This document shows, one piece after another, positions 51,690-61,120 of a stretch of 64,000 bases of DNA. The stretch comes from Xanthobacter autotrophicus. GTDB taxonomy: Bacteria; Pseudomonadota; Alphaproteobacteria; Rhizobiales; Xanthobacteraceae. The position numbers and the translations under genes are program-made. Each line of letters opens with the position of its first letter. Within the stretch, counting starts at the first letter, position 1. The stretch covers positions 183,925 through 247,924 of the forward strand of contig NZ_VAUP01000041.1 of the NCBI RefSeq assembly GCF_005871085.1, in the 5' to 3' direction. The notes below the pieces were generated by a model that had not been told where the DNA came from, searched no databases, and saw nothing but the letters and a program-made list of their open reading frames with translations.

Positions 51690-53804
51690 ATGTTGATGCC
51701 GCAGGCGGCCCAGACCGGCGCCACGGAACCGGCCACGGGATCCACGCCGCCCGCCTTCACCCTGCGCGATTTCCTGATCGCCGCCTTCTACCACATCCGC
51801 ATCGTGCTGCTGGCGGGGCTGATCCCGCTCGTGGTGGCGCTGGCGGTGGCCGCGACCAGCCGCACCGAATACACCGCCTCCAGCCTGCTCATGGTGATCG
51901 TGAGCCGCGAGGTGTCCAACGCCCAGAATGTGACCGACACCGGCCCGGCCGTGCTCAGCATCGAGGGCCTGAAGCAGGTCGAATCGGAAGTGCAGATCAT
52001 CGAGAGCGCCGACGTTGCCCGCGCCACGGTGGTCGAGATCGGCACGGACCGGCTGTTCCCGCCGGGGCGGCTCGCCGCCATCACCCGCCTGTTCAGCTCC
52101 GACAAGGATGTGATGGACAAGGCGGTGGAGCGTTTCCAGGCCAGCCTGCGGGCCTCGGTGCAGTCCGGCTCCAACGTGATCAAGGTGAGCTTCACCAATC
52201 CCGACCGCGACGTGGCCATCGCCGCCGCCGACGCGTTGGTGAAGAATTATCTCGCCGCGCGCCGCCGCCTGTTCGAGAACCCCACCGCCAAGATCCTGAT
52301 GCTGGAGGTGAACCGCTTCCAGAGCGACCTTTCCGCCGTGGACCGAGAGATCGAGCAGCTCAAGGTCAAGGCCGGCATCATCGATTTCGCCCAGGACGCC
52401 ATTCTCGCCTCCAACCAGGTGGACAGCATCCTCCAGCGCCGCCGGCAGGTGGCCGAGCGCGAGGTCGCCGTCGCCGCCCAGGTGACCGAGGCCGAGAAAC
52501 AGTTCGCGGCGCTGCCTGATTCGGTCTTCGATTTCTCCGAGAAGACCGACGCCCTGCCCGGCGACGAGGACAACAACACCCTCTCCAAGCTGTTGCTGGA
52601 GCGCGACCGGGTGGCATCCCAATATGCCCCGGGCAGCCAGTTGCTGCGCGACCTCGATCGCCAGATCGCCACCATCCGGGCGCGCATCAAGACCCGCTCG
52701 GAGCGGCGCTATTCCACCGACCGGGCGGTGCGCAACCCGCAGGTCAACTACATCCAGAACATGATCCTGAGCCTCAAGGTGGAGCAGGATTCCCTCGGCC
52801 GGCAGAAAGGCGAGCTGGTGCAGCAGCAGCGCCTCGCCGAGGAGCGCCTCGCCGCGCTGCGCGCCGCCGAGACGCCGCTCATTGAGCTGAACCGCAAGCG
52901 CGATTCGCTGGGCGAAGGCTTCCGCGAATATCAGCGCCGGGCCGTGGCCGCCGCCATCGAGGAGGCAGCTGCCCAGTCCCGCCAATCCGCGGTGCGCGTG
53001 GTCCAGGAGGCCGGCTCGGCGGTCACCAAGCGCTCGCTGGCGCTGCCGCTGGTGGCGGCGGGCCTGTTCGCGGCGATCCTGTTCGGCGGCGCGGCCGGGG
53101 CCCTTGCCTCCACCCTGCGCACCTCCTTCGTCACCCCCGCCGAGGCGGAGCGCGCGCTCGGCCTGCCGGTGCTCGCGGTGTTCGATGCCGAAGCGGATCG
53201 GCCCGGCAATGCCGCCACGGATGAAGCCATCGGCAGTTGCGCCACCCTGCTGCTCGACACCCGCATCGACGAGGAGCCGCTGCGGGTCCTGCATTTCCTC
53301 TCCCCCGATGCCGACGACGCATTGCCCTGGCTTGCCCGGCGGCTGGCGGAGGAGTTCGCCGCGCGGCGCCAGTTGCGCACGCTGCTGATCGACCTGTCGA
53401 GCGCCGCGCCCTACCCGCTGGCCGCCGGCGGCGGCGACGTGCGCGGCGGCATCGCGGTGACCGGCACGCCGGTGCCGCTGCTGTGGGCGGCCGCCGACGC
53501 GGAACGCTCGCCGCTTCTCGACTTCCGCCTGCCCATCGCCGAAGCGGAACTGATGATGGCCGAGCTGCGCCGCGCCTTCGACTGCGTCGTCATCTCGTCG
53601 GACCTGCCCGGCGCCTCCCTCGTCACCCAGCGCTTCAGCCAGCTGGTGGATGCCAACATTCTCGCGGTGCAGGCGGAAAAGTCGCGCAAGCCGGCGGTGC
53701 TCCGCCTGCGCGACCAGGTGGCGGAGAGCGGGGGCCTCACCATCGGCCTCGTCTTCCTCGGCCGGCGCTATTACCTGCCGAACTGGCTCTATCGCCGCGC
53801 CTGA
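51690..53804 (+). CDS. Wzc/GumC-like polysaccharide copolymerase with degenerate kinase domain
   Basis: 704 aa. The N-terminal Wzz domain has a first membrane helix (IRIVLLAGLIPLVVALAVAA) and long periplasmic coiled coils (VNRFQSDLSAVDREIEQLKV). The second helix is about residues 455-480, followed by a cytoplasmic domain shaped like a BY-kinase. Its nucleotide motifs are absent: Walker A position reads HFLSPDADDALPWLARRL, Walker A-prime reads LLIDLSSAAP, and Walker B reads FDCVVISSDLPG. There is no C-terminal Tyr cluster beyond YYLPNWLY. It probably controls chain length without phosphorylation. ATG 51690 follows GGGGGA. Confidence 0.85.
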   Translation: MLMPQAAQTGATEPATGSTPPAFTLRDFLIAAFYHIRIVLLAGLIPLVVALAVAATSRTEYTASSLLMVIVSREVSNAQNVTDTGPAVLSIEGLKQVESEVQIIESADVARATVVEIGTDRLFPPGRLAAITRLFSSDKDVMDKAVERFQASLRASVQSGSNVIKVSFTNPDRDVAIAAADALVKNYLAARRRLFENPTAKILMLEVNRFQSDLSAVDREIEQLKVKAGIIDFAQDAILASNQVDSILQRRRQVAEREVAVAAQVTEAEKQFAALPDSVFDFSEKTDALPGDEDNNTLSKLLLERDRVASQYAPGSQLLRDLDRQIATIRARIKTRSERRYSTDRAVRNPQVNYIQNMILSLKVEQDSLGRQKGELVQQQRLAEERLAALRAAETPLIELNRKRDSLGEGFREYQRRAVAAAIEEAAAQSRQSAVRVVQEAGSAVTKRSLALPLVAAGLFAAILFGGAAGALASTLRTSFVTPAEAERALGLPVLAVFDAEADRPGNAATDEAIGSCATLLLDTRIDEEPLRVLHFLSPDADDALPWLARRLAEEFAARRQLRTLLIDLSSAAPYPLAAGGGDVRGGIAVTGTPVPLLWAAADAERSPLLDFRLPIAEAELMMAELRRAFDCVVISSDLPGASLVTQRFSQLVDANILAVQAEKSRKPAVLRLRDQVAESGGLTIGLVFLGRRYYLPNWLYRRA

Positions 53805-54169
53805 GCACGCGTCGACCCGCCTGGGCCGCACGCTGATCGGATAACGCGTGCTCTATCCTCAAGTTAGAGTGCGCCAACCGCCCCCATTCCCACTCCGAGA
53901 ACCACAGCGCCTGTCCGATCCCCCATCGTTCCCGTCGGCGGAGATGGGTCGCCGGGGCGCGCAGGCCTCATCACGGCCGCCCCCTCCGACATCGGTTTCT
54001 CGGCACCATCGTTAAGCGTTTCGTTAACCACGCCGCTTTAGGGTCGCTTTACCACGTTCGAGGGTTTTCGCCGGAGATTTGCCATTGGCGCACCGTGCAG
54101 AGCGGTCCGCCCATGCCGGAAAATCTTCGCATTAACCTTTTGAATACGATTAGGCGCGGGAGTTGGTCG
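53805..54169. other. Intergenic region upstream of the export lipoprotein gene
   Basis: 365 bp without a recognisable gene. The last 170 bp are AT-richer with repeated GTTAA-like motifs (CGTTAAGC, CGTTAACC, ATTAACC), probably the promoter of the second part of the exopolysaccharide locus. No regulator site could be named. Confidence 0.45.
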
Positions 54170-55030
54170 ATGGTCTTGCCAGAATGCGGCGTGGTGAACA
54201 CCGCTCGCGGCCCGGCCCGAAACGACCGACTTCGGGCGCGGGGGGCAAGGCGCAGGGCCGCGCTCGCCCTCCTCGCATTGGGCCTCGCGCTCAATGGCTG
54301 CGCCGCCATCGCCACCTCCCAGAGCACCGGCACCGAGCCGTTCACCACCGGCCACGAACTGCGTTTCACCGAGGTGAACGTGGAGCGCTTCAAGCCGTGG
54401 AACGACCAGGTGCCGAGCTATCGGCTGGGACCGGGCGACAAGATCAAGATCAAGTATTTCATCACCCGCGAGATGGACGAGGACCTGACCGTGAGCCCCG
54501 ACGGCTCCATCGCGCCGCGCGCCATCGGCCAGATCCGGGTGGAGGGCTCCACCCTGTCCGGGGTGCAGGACTATGTGCGCCGCGAATCACGCAAGGAACT
54601 GACCGACCAGAAAGTGGTGGTCTCGCTGGAGGAAGCCTCCTCGGCCCGCGTCTATGTGGGCGGCATGGTCGCCCATCCTGGCGCCTTCAAGCTCGCCGAC
54701 ATGGGCACCAGCGTGCTCCAGGGCATCCTGCTCGCCGGCGGCTTCACCGAGGAATCGCGCACCGGGCAGGTGGCACTCATCCGCCGCGGCCCCAACAACG
54801 AGCCCATGCTGCGTCTCGTCAATGTGCGCGACGTGATCCAGACCGGGTTCGACGCCAACGACGTTCCGCTGGTGAGTGGCGACATCATCTATGTGCCGCG
54901 CTCGTCCATCGCCGAGGTCAATCTGTGGATCGACCAGTTCATCAACAAGGTGGTGCCGTTCCAGCGCCAGTTCAGCTATACGATCGGCTCCTATTCCACC
55001 ACCGGCGGCGGAACCTCGATCCTGCAATAG
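54170..55030 (+). CDS. wza: Polysaccharide export outer-membrane lipoprotein, Wza/GumB-like
   Basis: 286 aa. Lipobox LALNGC after the hydrophobic stretch AALALLALGLALNGC. Poly-export domain: YRLGPGDKIKIKYFITREMD, VSPDGSIAPRAIGQI; SLBB domain: RVYVGGMVAHPGAFKL, GILLAGGFTEESRTG and GDIIYVPRSSIAEVNLW. It forms the exit channel for the polymer. ATG 54170 has GGGAG 8 nt upstream. The long basic N-region (RLRARGARRRA) suits a signal peptide. Confidence 0.92.
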   Translation: MVLPECGVVNTARGPARNDRLRARGARRRAALALLALGLALNGCAAIATSQSTGTEPFTTGHELRFTEVNVERFKPWNDQVPSYRLGPGDKIKIKYFITREMDEDLTVSPDGSIAPRAIGQIRVEGSTLSGVQDYVRRESRKELTDQKVVVSLEEASSARVYVGGMVAHPGAFKLADMGTSVLQGILLAGGFTEESRTGQVALIRRGPNNEPMLRLVNVRDVIQTGFDANDVPLVSGDIIYVPRSSIAEVNLWIDQFINKVVPFQRQFSYTIGSYSTTGGGTSILQ

Positions 55031-55173
55031 AACACGCGTCCATCGGCTTGCATCGCACGCTCATGGGATACTGCGGTTCCGTTTCCTGAAGTGAGAGGGC
55101 GCGCCTGCCCCTGCGCCCCCGGTTCGTGACAGTCCGGCGCCGGGAGGGTGCGGACCAGAGGCGTCGAACACCC

Positions 55174-55983
55174 ATGCGCGCGGCATTCCAAACGCCACCA
55201 GACTACCGCACCGAGACCTTCCTTGGCGCGCCGTTCGCCTGCCTTGACGTGCCCGGCGCCGCACGGGTCCTCGGCGCGCGGCCCATGGGCGCGCCCTTCA
55301 GCTATGTGATCACCTCCAACGCCTCCCATCTGGTGCGGCTCAACACCCGCAAGGACGAGCGCTTTGCCGCTGCCCTCGCGGACGCCGGCCTCAACGTGCT
55401 CGACGGGGCGGTGCCCCATCTACTGGCGGAACGCCTGTTCGGCCTCGACATTCCGCTGTGTCCCGGCAGCGACCTCACCGCCGAGTTGTTCGAGCACGTG
55501 ATCCAGCCCGACGACCCGGTGACGGTGATCGGCGGCAGCGAGGAGATGAAGCGCCGGCTGATGGCGCGCTACGGCATCCGCACGCTCAATCTCCACGTGC
55601 CGCCCATGGGCTTCATCAACGATCCAGCCGCGGTGGAAGCGGCCATCCGCTTCGTCATCGAGCATCCCGCCCGCTACGTGTTCCTGGTGGTGGGGGCACC
55701 GCGCTCGGAATATCTGGCGCACATGATCGCCCGGCGTGGCGGCGCCGTGGGCACGGGGCTGTGCGTGGGCAGCGCGCTCAATTTCCTCACCGGCCTCGTC
55801 CAGCGCGCCAGCCCCGCCTTCCGCCGGCTGGGCCTCGAATGGCTGTACCGGCTGGCGCAGAGCCCCAGCACCCATTTCGAGCGGGTGTTCGTGGATTCCC
55901 TGCCCATCTTCCTCATCGCCGCCAAGGCGAAGCTAAATCCCGCCGCCTACGGCATGCAACGCGGCGGAGACGGGGAACCGTGA
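55174..55983 (+). CDS. WecG/TagA/CpsF-family glycosyltransferase
   Basis: 269 aa GT26-type transferase. Signatures: TSNASHLVRLNTRKDERFAA, LNVLDGAVPHLLAERLFGLD, VIGGSEEMKRRLMARYGI, FLVVGAPRSEYLAHMIARR and GTGLCVGSALNFLTGLVQRA. It adds a ManNAc/ManNAcA-type or related sugar to a lipid-linked acceptor at the inner membrane. It is the only ordinary glycosyltransferase recognised in this locus. Its stop overlaps the next gene's GTG (GTGA). Confidence 0.9.
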   Translation: MRAAFQTPPDYRTETFLGAPFACLDVPGAARVLGARPMGAPFSYVITSNASHLVRLNTRKDERFAAALADAGLNVLDGAVPHLLAERLFGLDIPLCPGSDLTAELFEHVIQPDDPVTVIGGSEEMKRRLMARYGIRTLNLHVPPMGFINDPAAVEAAIRFVIEHPARYVFLVVGAPRSEYLAHMIARRGGAVGTGLCVGSALNFLTGLVQRASPAFRRLGLEWLYRLAQSPSTHFERVFVDSLPIFLIAAKAKLNPAAYGMQRGGDGEP

Positions 55984-57398
55984 CCGACCAGCCCGCGAGC
56001 CGGGACCCGCCCCAACGCCGCGTGGTCATCCCCCTGCGCCGCAGCGCCACGGGCATGGCGCCCACGCTCGATGGGGGCGCGCACGTGCTCGCCAAGCTCG
56101 CCTTCGCGGCGACGCTGCCGCTGTTCGCGCAGGTGTTCTACTATCTCAACGAGTATCCGGCGCCGTACCTGCTGTCGAAAGCTTGGCCGTTCCTCACCCT
56201 GCCGCTGGCGCTCTACGGCATGATCCGGCTGAAGCTGCCGGTGGGGCGGATGTTCCTGGTGGTGCTGGCCTACGGGCTCGGCTTCACGCCGCTGGTGTCG
56301 GTGATCCAGCTGGGCAACGGCTTCCTCGACGCGCTGACCACCACCATCAAGGCGTGGCCCTTCACCTATTATTTCAGCCTGTCGGCGCTGCTGGCGCTGC
56401 TGGCCGTGCCGCCGGAGAGCATCCGCAAGGCGATGCTCGGCCTCGGCGCGGCAACCTTCTTCCTGATGGTGATCATCTATCTGGTCGCGCCCACGTCCTG
56501 GTATGCGGACAATCCCGCCGACAGCAAGCTGCTGCTGTTCGACCTGGAACGCGGCTACCGGGTCTACATGCCCATGTTCTTCGGCATGATCCTGGTGTTC
56601 TTCCTCTCCCGCGCCTTCGTGCTCAGGCGCAACATCGTCTACGGGCTTTGCGTCGCGCTGGCCTTCGCACCCATGCTGTTGATCTACAAGCAGCGCGCCG
56701 CCATCGCCGCGGCGCTGGTAGTGGTGGCGTTCGGCATGACCATGTCGCTGCCGCAACGGGCGCGCCGGATCGTGATCGGGCTTGGGCTGGCGGCGGTGGC
56801 CGTGGGCGTCTTCCTTGTGGGGCGCAAGCTGGGCCTGCTCCCCGGCGGCGCCGCGCCCGGTGATGCGCAGGACGCGTTCGGCGCCTCGCTCTCGGTGCGG
56901 CAGAACTCCTCGGCGCTGGCCTTCGCCTTCCTCGGCGACGATCCCATGCGCTGGATCTTCGGGGTCGGCGCCACCACGCGCTTCAGCACGGTGACGCTCA
57001 ACGACATCTTCGGCAACGACCAGTTCTTCATCGCGGATCTCGGATGGATCGGCGTCGTCTTCGAATACGGGATCATCGGCGCCGTCCTGCTCGCGGCGCT
57101 GCACTTCGGGTGCTTTGTCACGGCGTTCCGGCTGACGCGGGGCCTCGACGACCCCTTCGCCCTCGCCCTCAGCGACTACGTGCTGTATCTGATCATCAGC
57201 TCCGCCGTGTATTCGGTGGTCTTCACACCCGGAGAGCTTGGCGTCGTCATGGCGCTCACCATCTATCTCGACCGGCGCCGGCGCGCACTGCCGCCCGGCC
57301 CGCCGCCGGGCGACCCTCGCCTGCTCGGCATCGGCCGCACTTCGGGAGACCGTCGCGTGATCCTCGGACGCTCGGGAGCAACCGCACGTGCCGGCTGA
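55980..57398 (+). CDS. O-antigen ligase/polymerase-like membrane protein (Wzy)
   Basis: 472 aa with about 11 membrane helices and a periplasmic loop before the last ones (ASLSVRQNSSALAFAFLGDD...FGVGATTRF...FGNDQFFIADLGWIGVVFEYG). The loop's position and the GWIGVVFEYGIIGAVL pattern are typical of WaaL/Wzy polymerases. Expected to polymerise repeat units delivered by the flippase. The start is GTG 55980, coupled to the upstream transferase. The last 40 residues are Arg/Pro-rich and cytosolic. Confidence 0.8.
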   Translation: MTDQPASRDPPQRRVVIPLRRSATGMAPTLDGGAHVLAKLAFAATLPLFAQVFYYLNEYPAPYLLSKAWPFLTLPLALYGMIRLKLPVGRMFLVVLAYGLGFTPLVSVIQLGNGFLDALTTTIKAWPFTYYFSLSALLALLAVPPESIRKAMLGLGAATFFLMVIIYLVAPTSWYADNPADSKLLLFDLERGYRVYMPMFFGMILVFFLSRAFVLRRNIVYGLCVALAFAPMLLIYKQRAAIAAALVVVAFGMTMSLPQRARRIVIGLGLAAVAVGVFLVGRKLGLLPGGAAPGDAQDAFGASLSVRQNSSALAFAFLGDDPMRWIFGVGATTRFSTVTLNDIFGNDQFFIADLGWIGVVFEYGIIGAVLLAALHFGCFVTAFRLTRGLDDPFALALSDYVLYLIISSAVYSVVFTPGELGVVMALTIYLDRRRRALPPGPPPGDPRLLGIGRTSGDRRVILGRSGATARAG

Positions 57399-57427
57399 CC
57401 GCGCCGAGCGCGCCGCAGGGATGCGGC

Positions 57428-58456
57428 ATGCTTGAATCCCTGCAATATCTGCGGGCGGTGGCCAGCCTCATGGTGGTGGTGTTCCACCTCGGGGCGCCGC
57501 TGTCGCGCCTCGGGCTCACGGCGCCGTGGCCGCAGTCGGGCGCGGCAGGTGTCGATATCTTCTTCGTGCTCAGCGGCTTCCTGATGCTGGTCACGACCCG
57601 CGGCCGGGACGGCTACACGGCGACCTTTTATGTGAAGCGCATCGTGCGCATCGTGCCGCTCTACTGGATCGTGACCACGGCGAGCCTCGCGCTGCTGCTG
57701 GCGGCGCCGCAGCTGGTGAAGAGCGGCAAGGCGGACGCCTGGCACATCCTCGCCTCCTACCTGTTCCTGCCGGCGCGCCATCCCGTGCTCGGCACGCTGG
57801 AGCCGCTGGTGGTTCCGGGCTGGACACTGAATTACGAGATGTTCTTCTATCTGGTGTGGGGCATGGCGCTGCTGCTGCCCGATCGCGTCCGCTTGACCGC
57901 CATTACGCTCTTCCTCGCCGGGCTCGCCGTCCTCGGGCGCCTTGTGCCGAGCGAGAACCCGTTCCTCGCCTTCTACACCGCGCCCATCATGCTGGAGTTC
58001 GTCTTCGGCCTCGCTCTGGGCCTGTGGTATCTGGAGGGTCCGGCACTGGCGCGCGGCTGGGGCTTTGTCTTCCTCGCCGCCGGCTTCGTGTCGCTGCTCG
58101 CGCAGGGCGATGTGCCGGCGGGGACGCGGGTGATCCAGTGGGGCATTCCCGCCGCTTTGATGGTGGCCGGCGCCCTGGTGCTGGAGCGGGCGCGGCCGGT
58201 GAAGCGCATCGGAGCGTTCGTGCTGCTGGGCGATGCCTCCTATGCGCTCTATCTGGTGCACGGCATGGTACTTTCGGCCGTGGGACAGGTCTTCGTCCAC
58301 CTTCCACTGCCGGCGCCGCTCGCGTTCATCGCCTGCGCCGTCGCCGGGGTGGGCGGTGCAATCATCATAGCCATCGCGGTGCATCTGGCGGTCGAAAAGC
58401 CATTACTGCGGCTCATGAGCCGCAAGCCCCGGGCCAACCGGGCCGCAACATCATGA
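57428..58456 (+). CDS. Acyltransferase 3 (OafA/YrhL) family membrane protein
   Basis: 342 aa with about ten membrane helices. The N-terminal signature LQYLRAVASLMVVVFHLGAP contains the catalytic-type His, with GVDIFFVLSGFLM and VKRIVRIVPLYWI. It transfers acetyl or similar groups to sugars across the membrane, here probably decorating the exopolysaccharide. It lies 29 bp after the polymerase gene. ATG 57428 starts MLESLQYLRA, the family's usual beginning. Confidence 0.9.
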   Translation: MLESLQYLRAVASLMVVVFHLGAPLSRLGLTAPWPQSGAAGVDIFFVLSGFLMLVTTRGRDGYTATFYVKRIVRIVPLYWIVTTASLALLLAAPQLVKSGKADAWHILASYLFLPARHPVLGTLEPLVVPGWTLNYEMFFYLVWGMALLLPDRVRLTAITLFLAGLAVLGRLVPSENPFLAFYTAPIMLEFVFGLALGLWYLEGPALARGWGFVFLAAGFVSLLAQGDVPAGTRVIQWGIPAALMVAGALVLERARPVKRIGAFVLLGDASYALYLVHGMVLSAVGQVFVHLPLPAPLAFIACAVAGVGGAIIIAIAVHLAVEKPLLRLMSRKPRANRAATS

Positions 58457-58588
58457 CCGGCAATGGGCTGGCGCGCGAAAAAAGCGGTTGCACGCGCTTG
58501 CCGAAGCGTTGCGGGGGCTGTCTATTCCCGGCGTCCGGCTGGGGGCACCGTGCGGGCCGGGCGATGTCGAAGCCAAGGGGTCAGTGAC

Positions 58589-59440
58589 ATGTGGAGACGC
58601 GTGAATAAGCTCGTGAACGAGCCGGCCTTCCGCGAGGCCCCGCTCACCGTCACCGGCCGGGCCATCTCGCTCGCGGCCCATGTGGCGCTGGGCCGCAGCC
58701 CCGTCGCCGAGATCACCCCGGGCGGCGCCCGCGTGAAATTGCCGGCGGACCTGCGCTTCACCACCACCAGCGTGTTCCTGCTGCGCGACAAGGTGGAGCC
58801 GGAGGTGCGCTATCTCGAGAAATTCCTGCGCTCCGGCGACGTGTTTGTGGACGTGGGCGCCAATATCGGCCTGTTCACCCTGAAGGCGGCGACTTTCGCC
58901 GGCCGGGTGGTGGCCGCCGAACCGGGTGCCGTGGCCGGCCGCCAGCTCGCCGACAACCTCGCCCTCAACGGCTTCAAGAACGTCACCATCGTGCCCAAGG
59001 CCATCTCGGACACGGAAGGCAAGGCGGTGCTGTTCCACAATCCCCTTGGCGACGACCCACAAGCGTTCTCTCTCATCAATGACGGCACCAGCAGCGAGAG
59101 CGAGGAAGTGGAGATCACCACCCTCGACCGCCTCGCCGCCGACCTGCGGCTGGAGCGGGTGGATTGCCTGAAGATCGATGTGGAGGGCGCGGAGGACCGT
59201 GTGATCAAGGGCGCCGCCGGGACGCTGGGCCGCTTCCACCCTGCCGTCATCTTTGAGATGAACTGCCCCACCCTACTGAAGGACGGCGGCGATCCGGCGG
59301 CGGCCTGGGTGGCGCTGGGCGCGCTCGGCTACGGCTTCTTCCAGCTCCAGGACGACGGCACGCTGACCCCGCTCGCAACCCGCCCCACGCGGTTCGGCAA
59401 CTACGTGGCACTCCACCCGCAGGGCCGCCCCCTCGCCTGA
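58589..59440 (+). CDS. FkbM-family methyltransferase
   Basis: 283 aa. SAM-binding GDVFVDVGANIGLFTLKAAT (about residue 90), second acidic residue in VVAAEPGA, and DCLKIDVEGAEDRVIKGA, the FkbM signature. It probably O-methylates a sugar or lipid-linked glycan of this locus. AAGGGG precedes ATG 58589. It ends at a repeat copy and converges on a second FkbM gene of different sequence. Confidence 0.9.
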   Translation: MWRRVNKLVNEPAFREAPLTVTGRAISLAAHVALGRSPVAEITPGGARVKLPADLRFTTTSVFLLRDKVEPEVRYLEKFLRSGDVFVDVGANIGLFTLKAATFAGRVVAAEPGAVAGRQLADNLALNGFKNVTIVPKAISDTEGKAVLFHNPLGDDPQAFSLINDGTSSESEEVEITTLDRLAADLRLERVDCLKIDVEGAEDRVIKGAAGTLGRFHPAVIFEMNCPTLLKDGGDPAAAWVALGALGYGFFQLQDDGTLTPLATRPTRFGNYVALHPQGRPLA

Positions 59441-59455
59441 CGGCGAGGGCTCAGA

Positions 59456-59537
59456 CCATCGGCCTTTTAATGGCCGGAGCCGGGCGCCGCGCGGGCTTGA
59501 CCAACCGCCCACGAGCAAGGCTCATGGGCCGTCGGGC
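59456..59537 (+). repeat. Intergenic structured repeat, copy E (shortened left arm)
   Basis: ACCATCGGCC, then the core GCCGCGCGGGCTTGACC identical to copy A, then an imperfect hairpin (CGCCCACGAGC with GCTCATGGGCCG). The middle (CGGTCTTCGACCG) is replaced by TTTTAATGGCCGGAG. It fills the whole gap between two convergent FkbM genes. Confidence 0.72.
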
Positions 59538-60398
59538 TCAGCCCCGCCAGCGCTCCAGGCGCGCGATGATGTCGGGCCGAGCAGCGAAATAGAAATCATT
59601 CAAATAGAGCGTGCCCTTGCGGGGGCGCGCGCCATCCGACGTCAAAGACGCGATCGGCTGGTGAACGGCGGGATCGAACTCGGCGATGGGCCGCATCTCG
59701 CGCCCCAGCCGGAAGAAGCCGCGATAGCCGAAGGGTTCCAGCACCTGCCGGACCGCCGCCACGGCGCCGGGCCGGTGGCGCTCCTCGGCCTCGATGAGGA
59801 AGGTGGGACGGGTCGCCGTAATGATGCCCCTCGCGCCTTCGAGCACCTTCACCTCGTGCCCCTCCACATCGAGCTTGATGAAGCTCACCGGCACGCTCAC
59901 GCAGGCGTCGAGCCGCGCGATGGGGACGCGCACGTTGTCCGTCGGCCCCTCGACCTGCTGCGCGAGGTCTCCGTCGAGGGTGGCAAGCGGCGACAGATCG
60001 CGTGGAATGTGCAGCACCGCCGCACCCGCGTCGGCGCTCAACGCGGTCTCGAACAGGGTCAGCGCACCGGACCCGATCTCGCCGGGAAACCGCAGTTTCA
60101 GGATGCGCACCAGCCGGGGATTCGGCTCGAAGGCCAGCACCCGGGCGCCGCGCTTGAGCAGCCAATAGGTGAAGAACCCCCGGTTGGCGCCGATGTCGCA
60201 GACCGTGTCGCCGGGCGCCACCAGCAGCGGCAGAAGCCGGACCTCGCTGTCGGGGTCATGGGCGGCGCGCGCATCCACCAGCGGACACAGCAATGCGAAT
60301 GCCCGCGGCATCCGGCGCTCGAGGATGGCCTTCAATGATCTCAGCATGCGCTCTGTTCGCAGGCCGCCACGCCTCGCTGGAAAAGGCGTCTTCGCCAC
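59538..60398 (-). CDS. FkbM-family methyltransferase (second)
   Basis: 286 aa. GDTVCDIGANRGFFTYWLLK, VLAFEPNPRLVRILKLRFPG and SFIKLDVEGHEVKVLEGARG mark the FkbM fold. The N-terminal helix region contains LKAILERRMPRAFALLCPLV. GTG 60398 has AGGAAG upstream; ATG 60347 is an alternative giving 269 aa. It shows little sequence identity to the FkbM protein at 58589, so not a recent duplication. Divergent from the gmhB-like gene. Confidence 0.88.
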   Translation of the reverse strand: MAKTPFPARRGGLRTERMLRSLKAILERRMPRAFALLCPLVDARAAHDPDSEVRLLPLLVAPGDTVCDIGANRGFFTYWLLKRGARVLAFEPNPRLVRILKLRFPGEIGSGALTLFETALSADAGAAVLHIPRDLSPLATLDGDLAQQVEGPTDNVRVPIARLDACVSVPVSFIKLDVEGHEVKVLEGARGIITATRPTFLIEAEERHRPGAVAAVRQVLEPFGYRGFFRLGREMRPIAEFDPAVHQPIASLTSDGARPRKGTLYLNDFYFAARPDIIARLERWRG

Positions 60399-60595
60399 CC
60401 TGACGCTTCCTCATAGCAGAGGCGGGAGGGAAGACAATGGAGGCAAAGGCAGGGGAACTGCCGGCGACAGCGCCTGCCGTGCGGCGCCAGGGCGGCGCGG
60501 CGGCGACGCTTCAACGCACGGCTTAAGAGGGGACGGGCTGGCGGGGGAAGCCGCCGTTTTCTATGGTCGCGCCCGATAGTGCAGGAGATGGTGCA

Positions 60596-61120
60596 GTGAA
60601 CACCCCACGCCCGCCCCGCCCGGCGGTGTTCCTCGACCGGGACGGCGTCCTCAACGTGGATACGGGTTATGTCCACGCCCCCAAGGACTTCCGGTGGGTG
60701 GACGGGGCCCGCGAAGCGGTGAGGCATTTCAACGCGCTCGGCCATCTCGTCTTCGTGGTGACCAACCAGTCCGGCGTCGCGCGGGGCTTTTACGGGGAAG
60801 CGGAGGTCGCGGCCCTGCATGGCTGGATGGCGCAGGAGCTTGCGGCCGTCGGTGCCCATGTGGACGACTGGCGCTACTGCCCCTTCCATCCCGACGCGAC
60901 GGTGCCGGCCTATCGCGCGGTCCATCCCTGGCGCAAGCCGGCGCCGGGCATGATCCTCGACCTTATGGACCACTGGCCAGTGGCGCGCGGCCGCAGCCTG
61001 CTCATCGGCGACCAGCCCTCCGACATGGAAGCGGCGGCGGCGGCCGGCATCGCCGGGCATCTGTTTCCCGGCGGCGACCTCCTCGCCTTCGCGCGCGGCC
61101 TGCGCTCCGCGCAGGTTTAA
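60596..61120 (+). CDS. gmhB: HAD-IIIA phosphatase, GmhB-like (heptose-bisphosphate phosphatase family)
   Basis: 174 aa. Catalytic Asp pair in FLDRDGVLN, VTNQSGVARG, Lys in WRKPAPGM and GDQPSDMEAAAAAGI. It matches D-glycero-D-manno-heptose-1,7-bisphosphate 7-phosphatase. The zinc loop is partial: CPFHPDATVPAYRAVHPW keeps Cys and His but lacks the later Cys-x-Cys pair. It may supply heptose for the polymer or LPS, or act on histidinol phosphate. GTG 60596 has GGAG 8 nt upstream; ATG 60563 is in frame. Confidence 0.82.
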   Translation: MNTPRPPRPAVFLDRDGVLNVDTGYVHAPKDFRWVDGAREAVRHFNALGHLVFVVTNQSGVARGFYGEAEVAALHGWMAQELAAVGAHVDDWRYCPFHPDATVPAYRAVHPWRKPAPGMILDLMDHWPVARGRSLLIGDQPSDMEAAAAAGIAGHLFPGGDLLAFARGLRSAQV

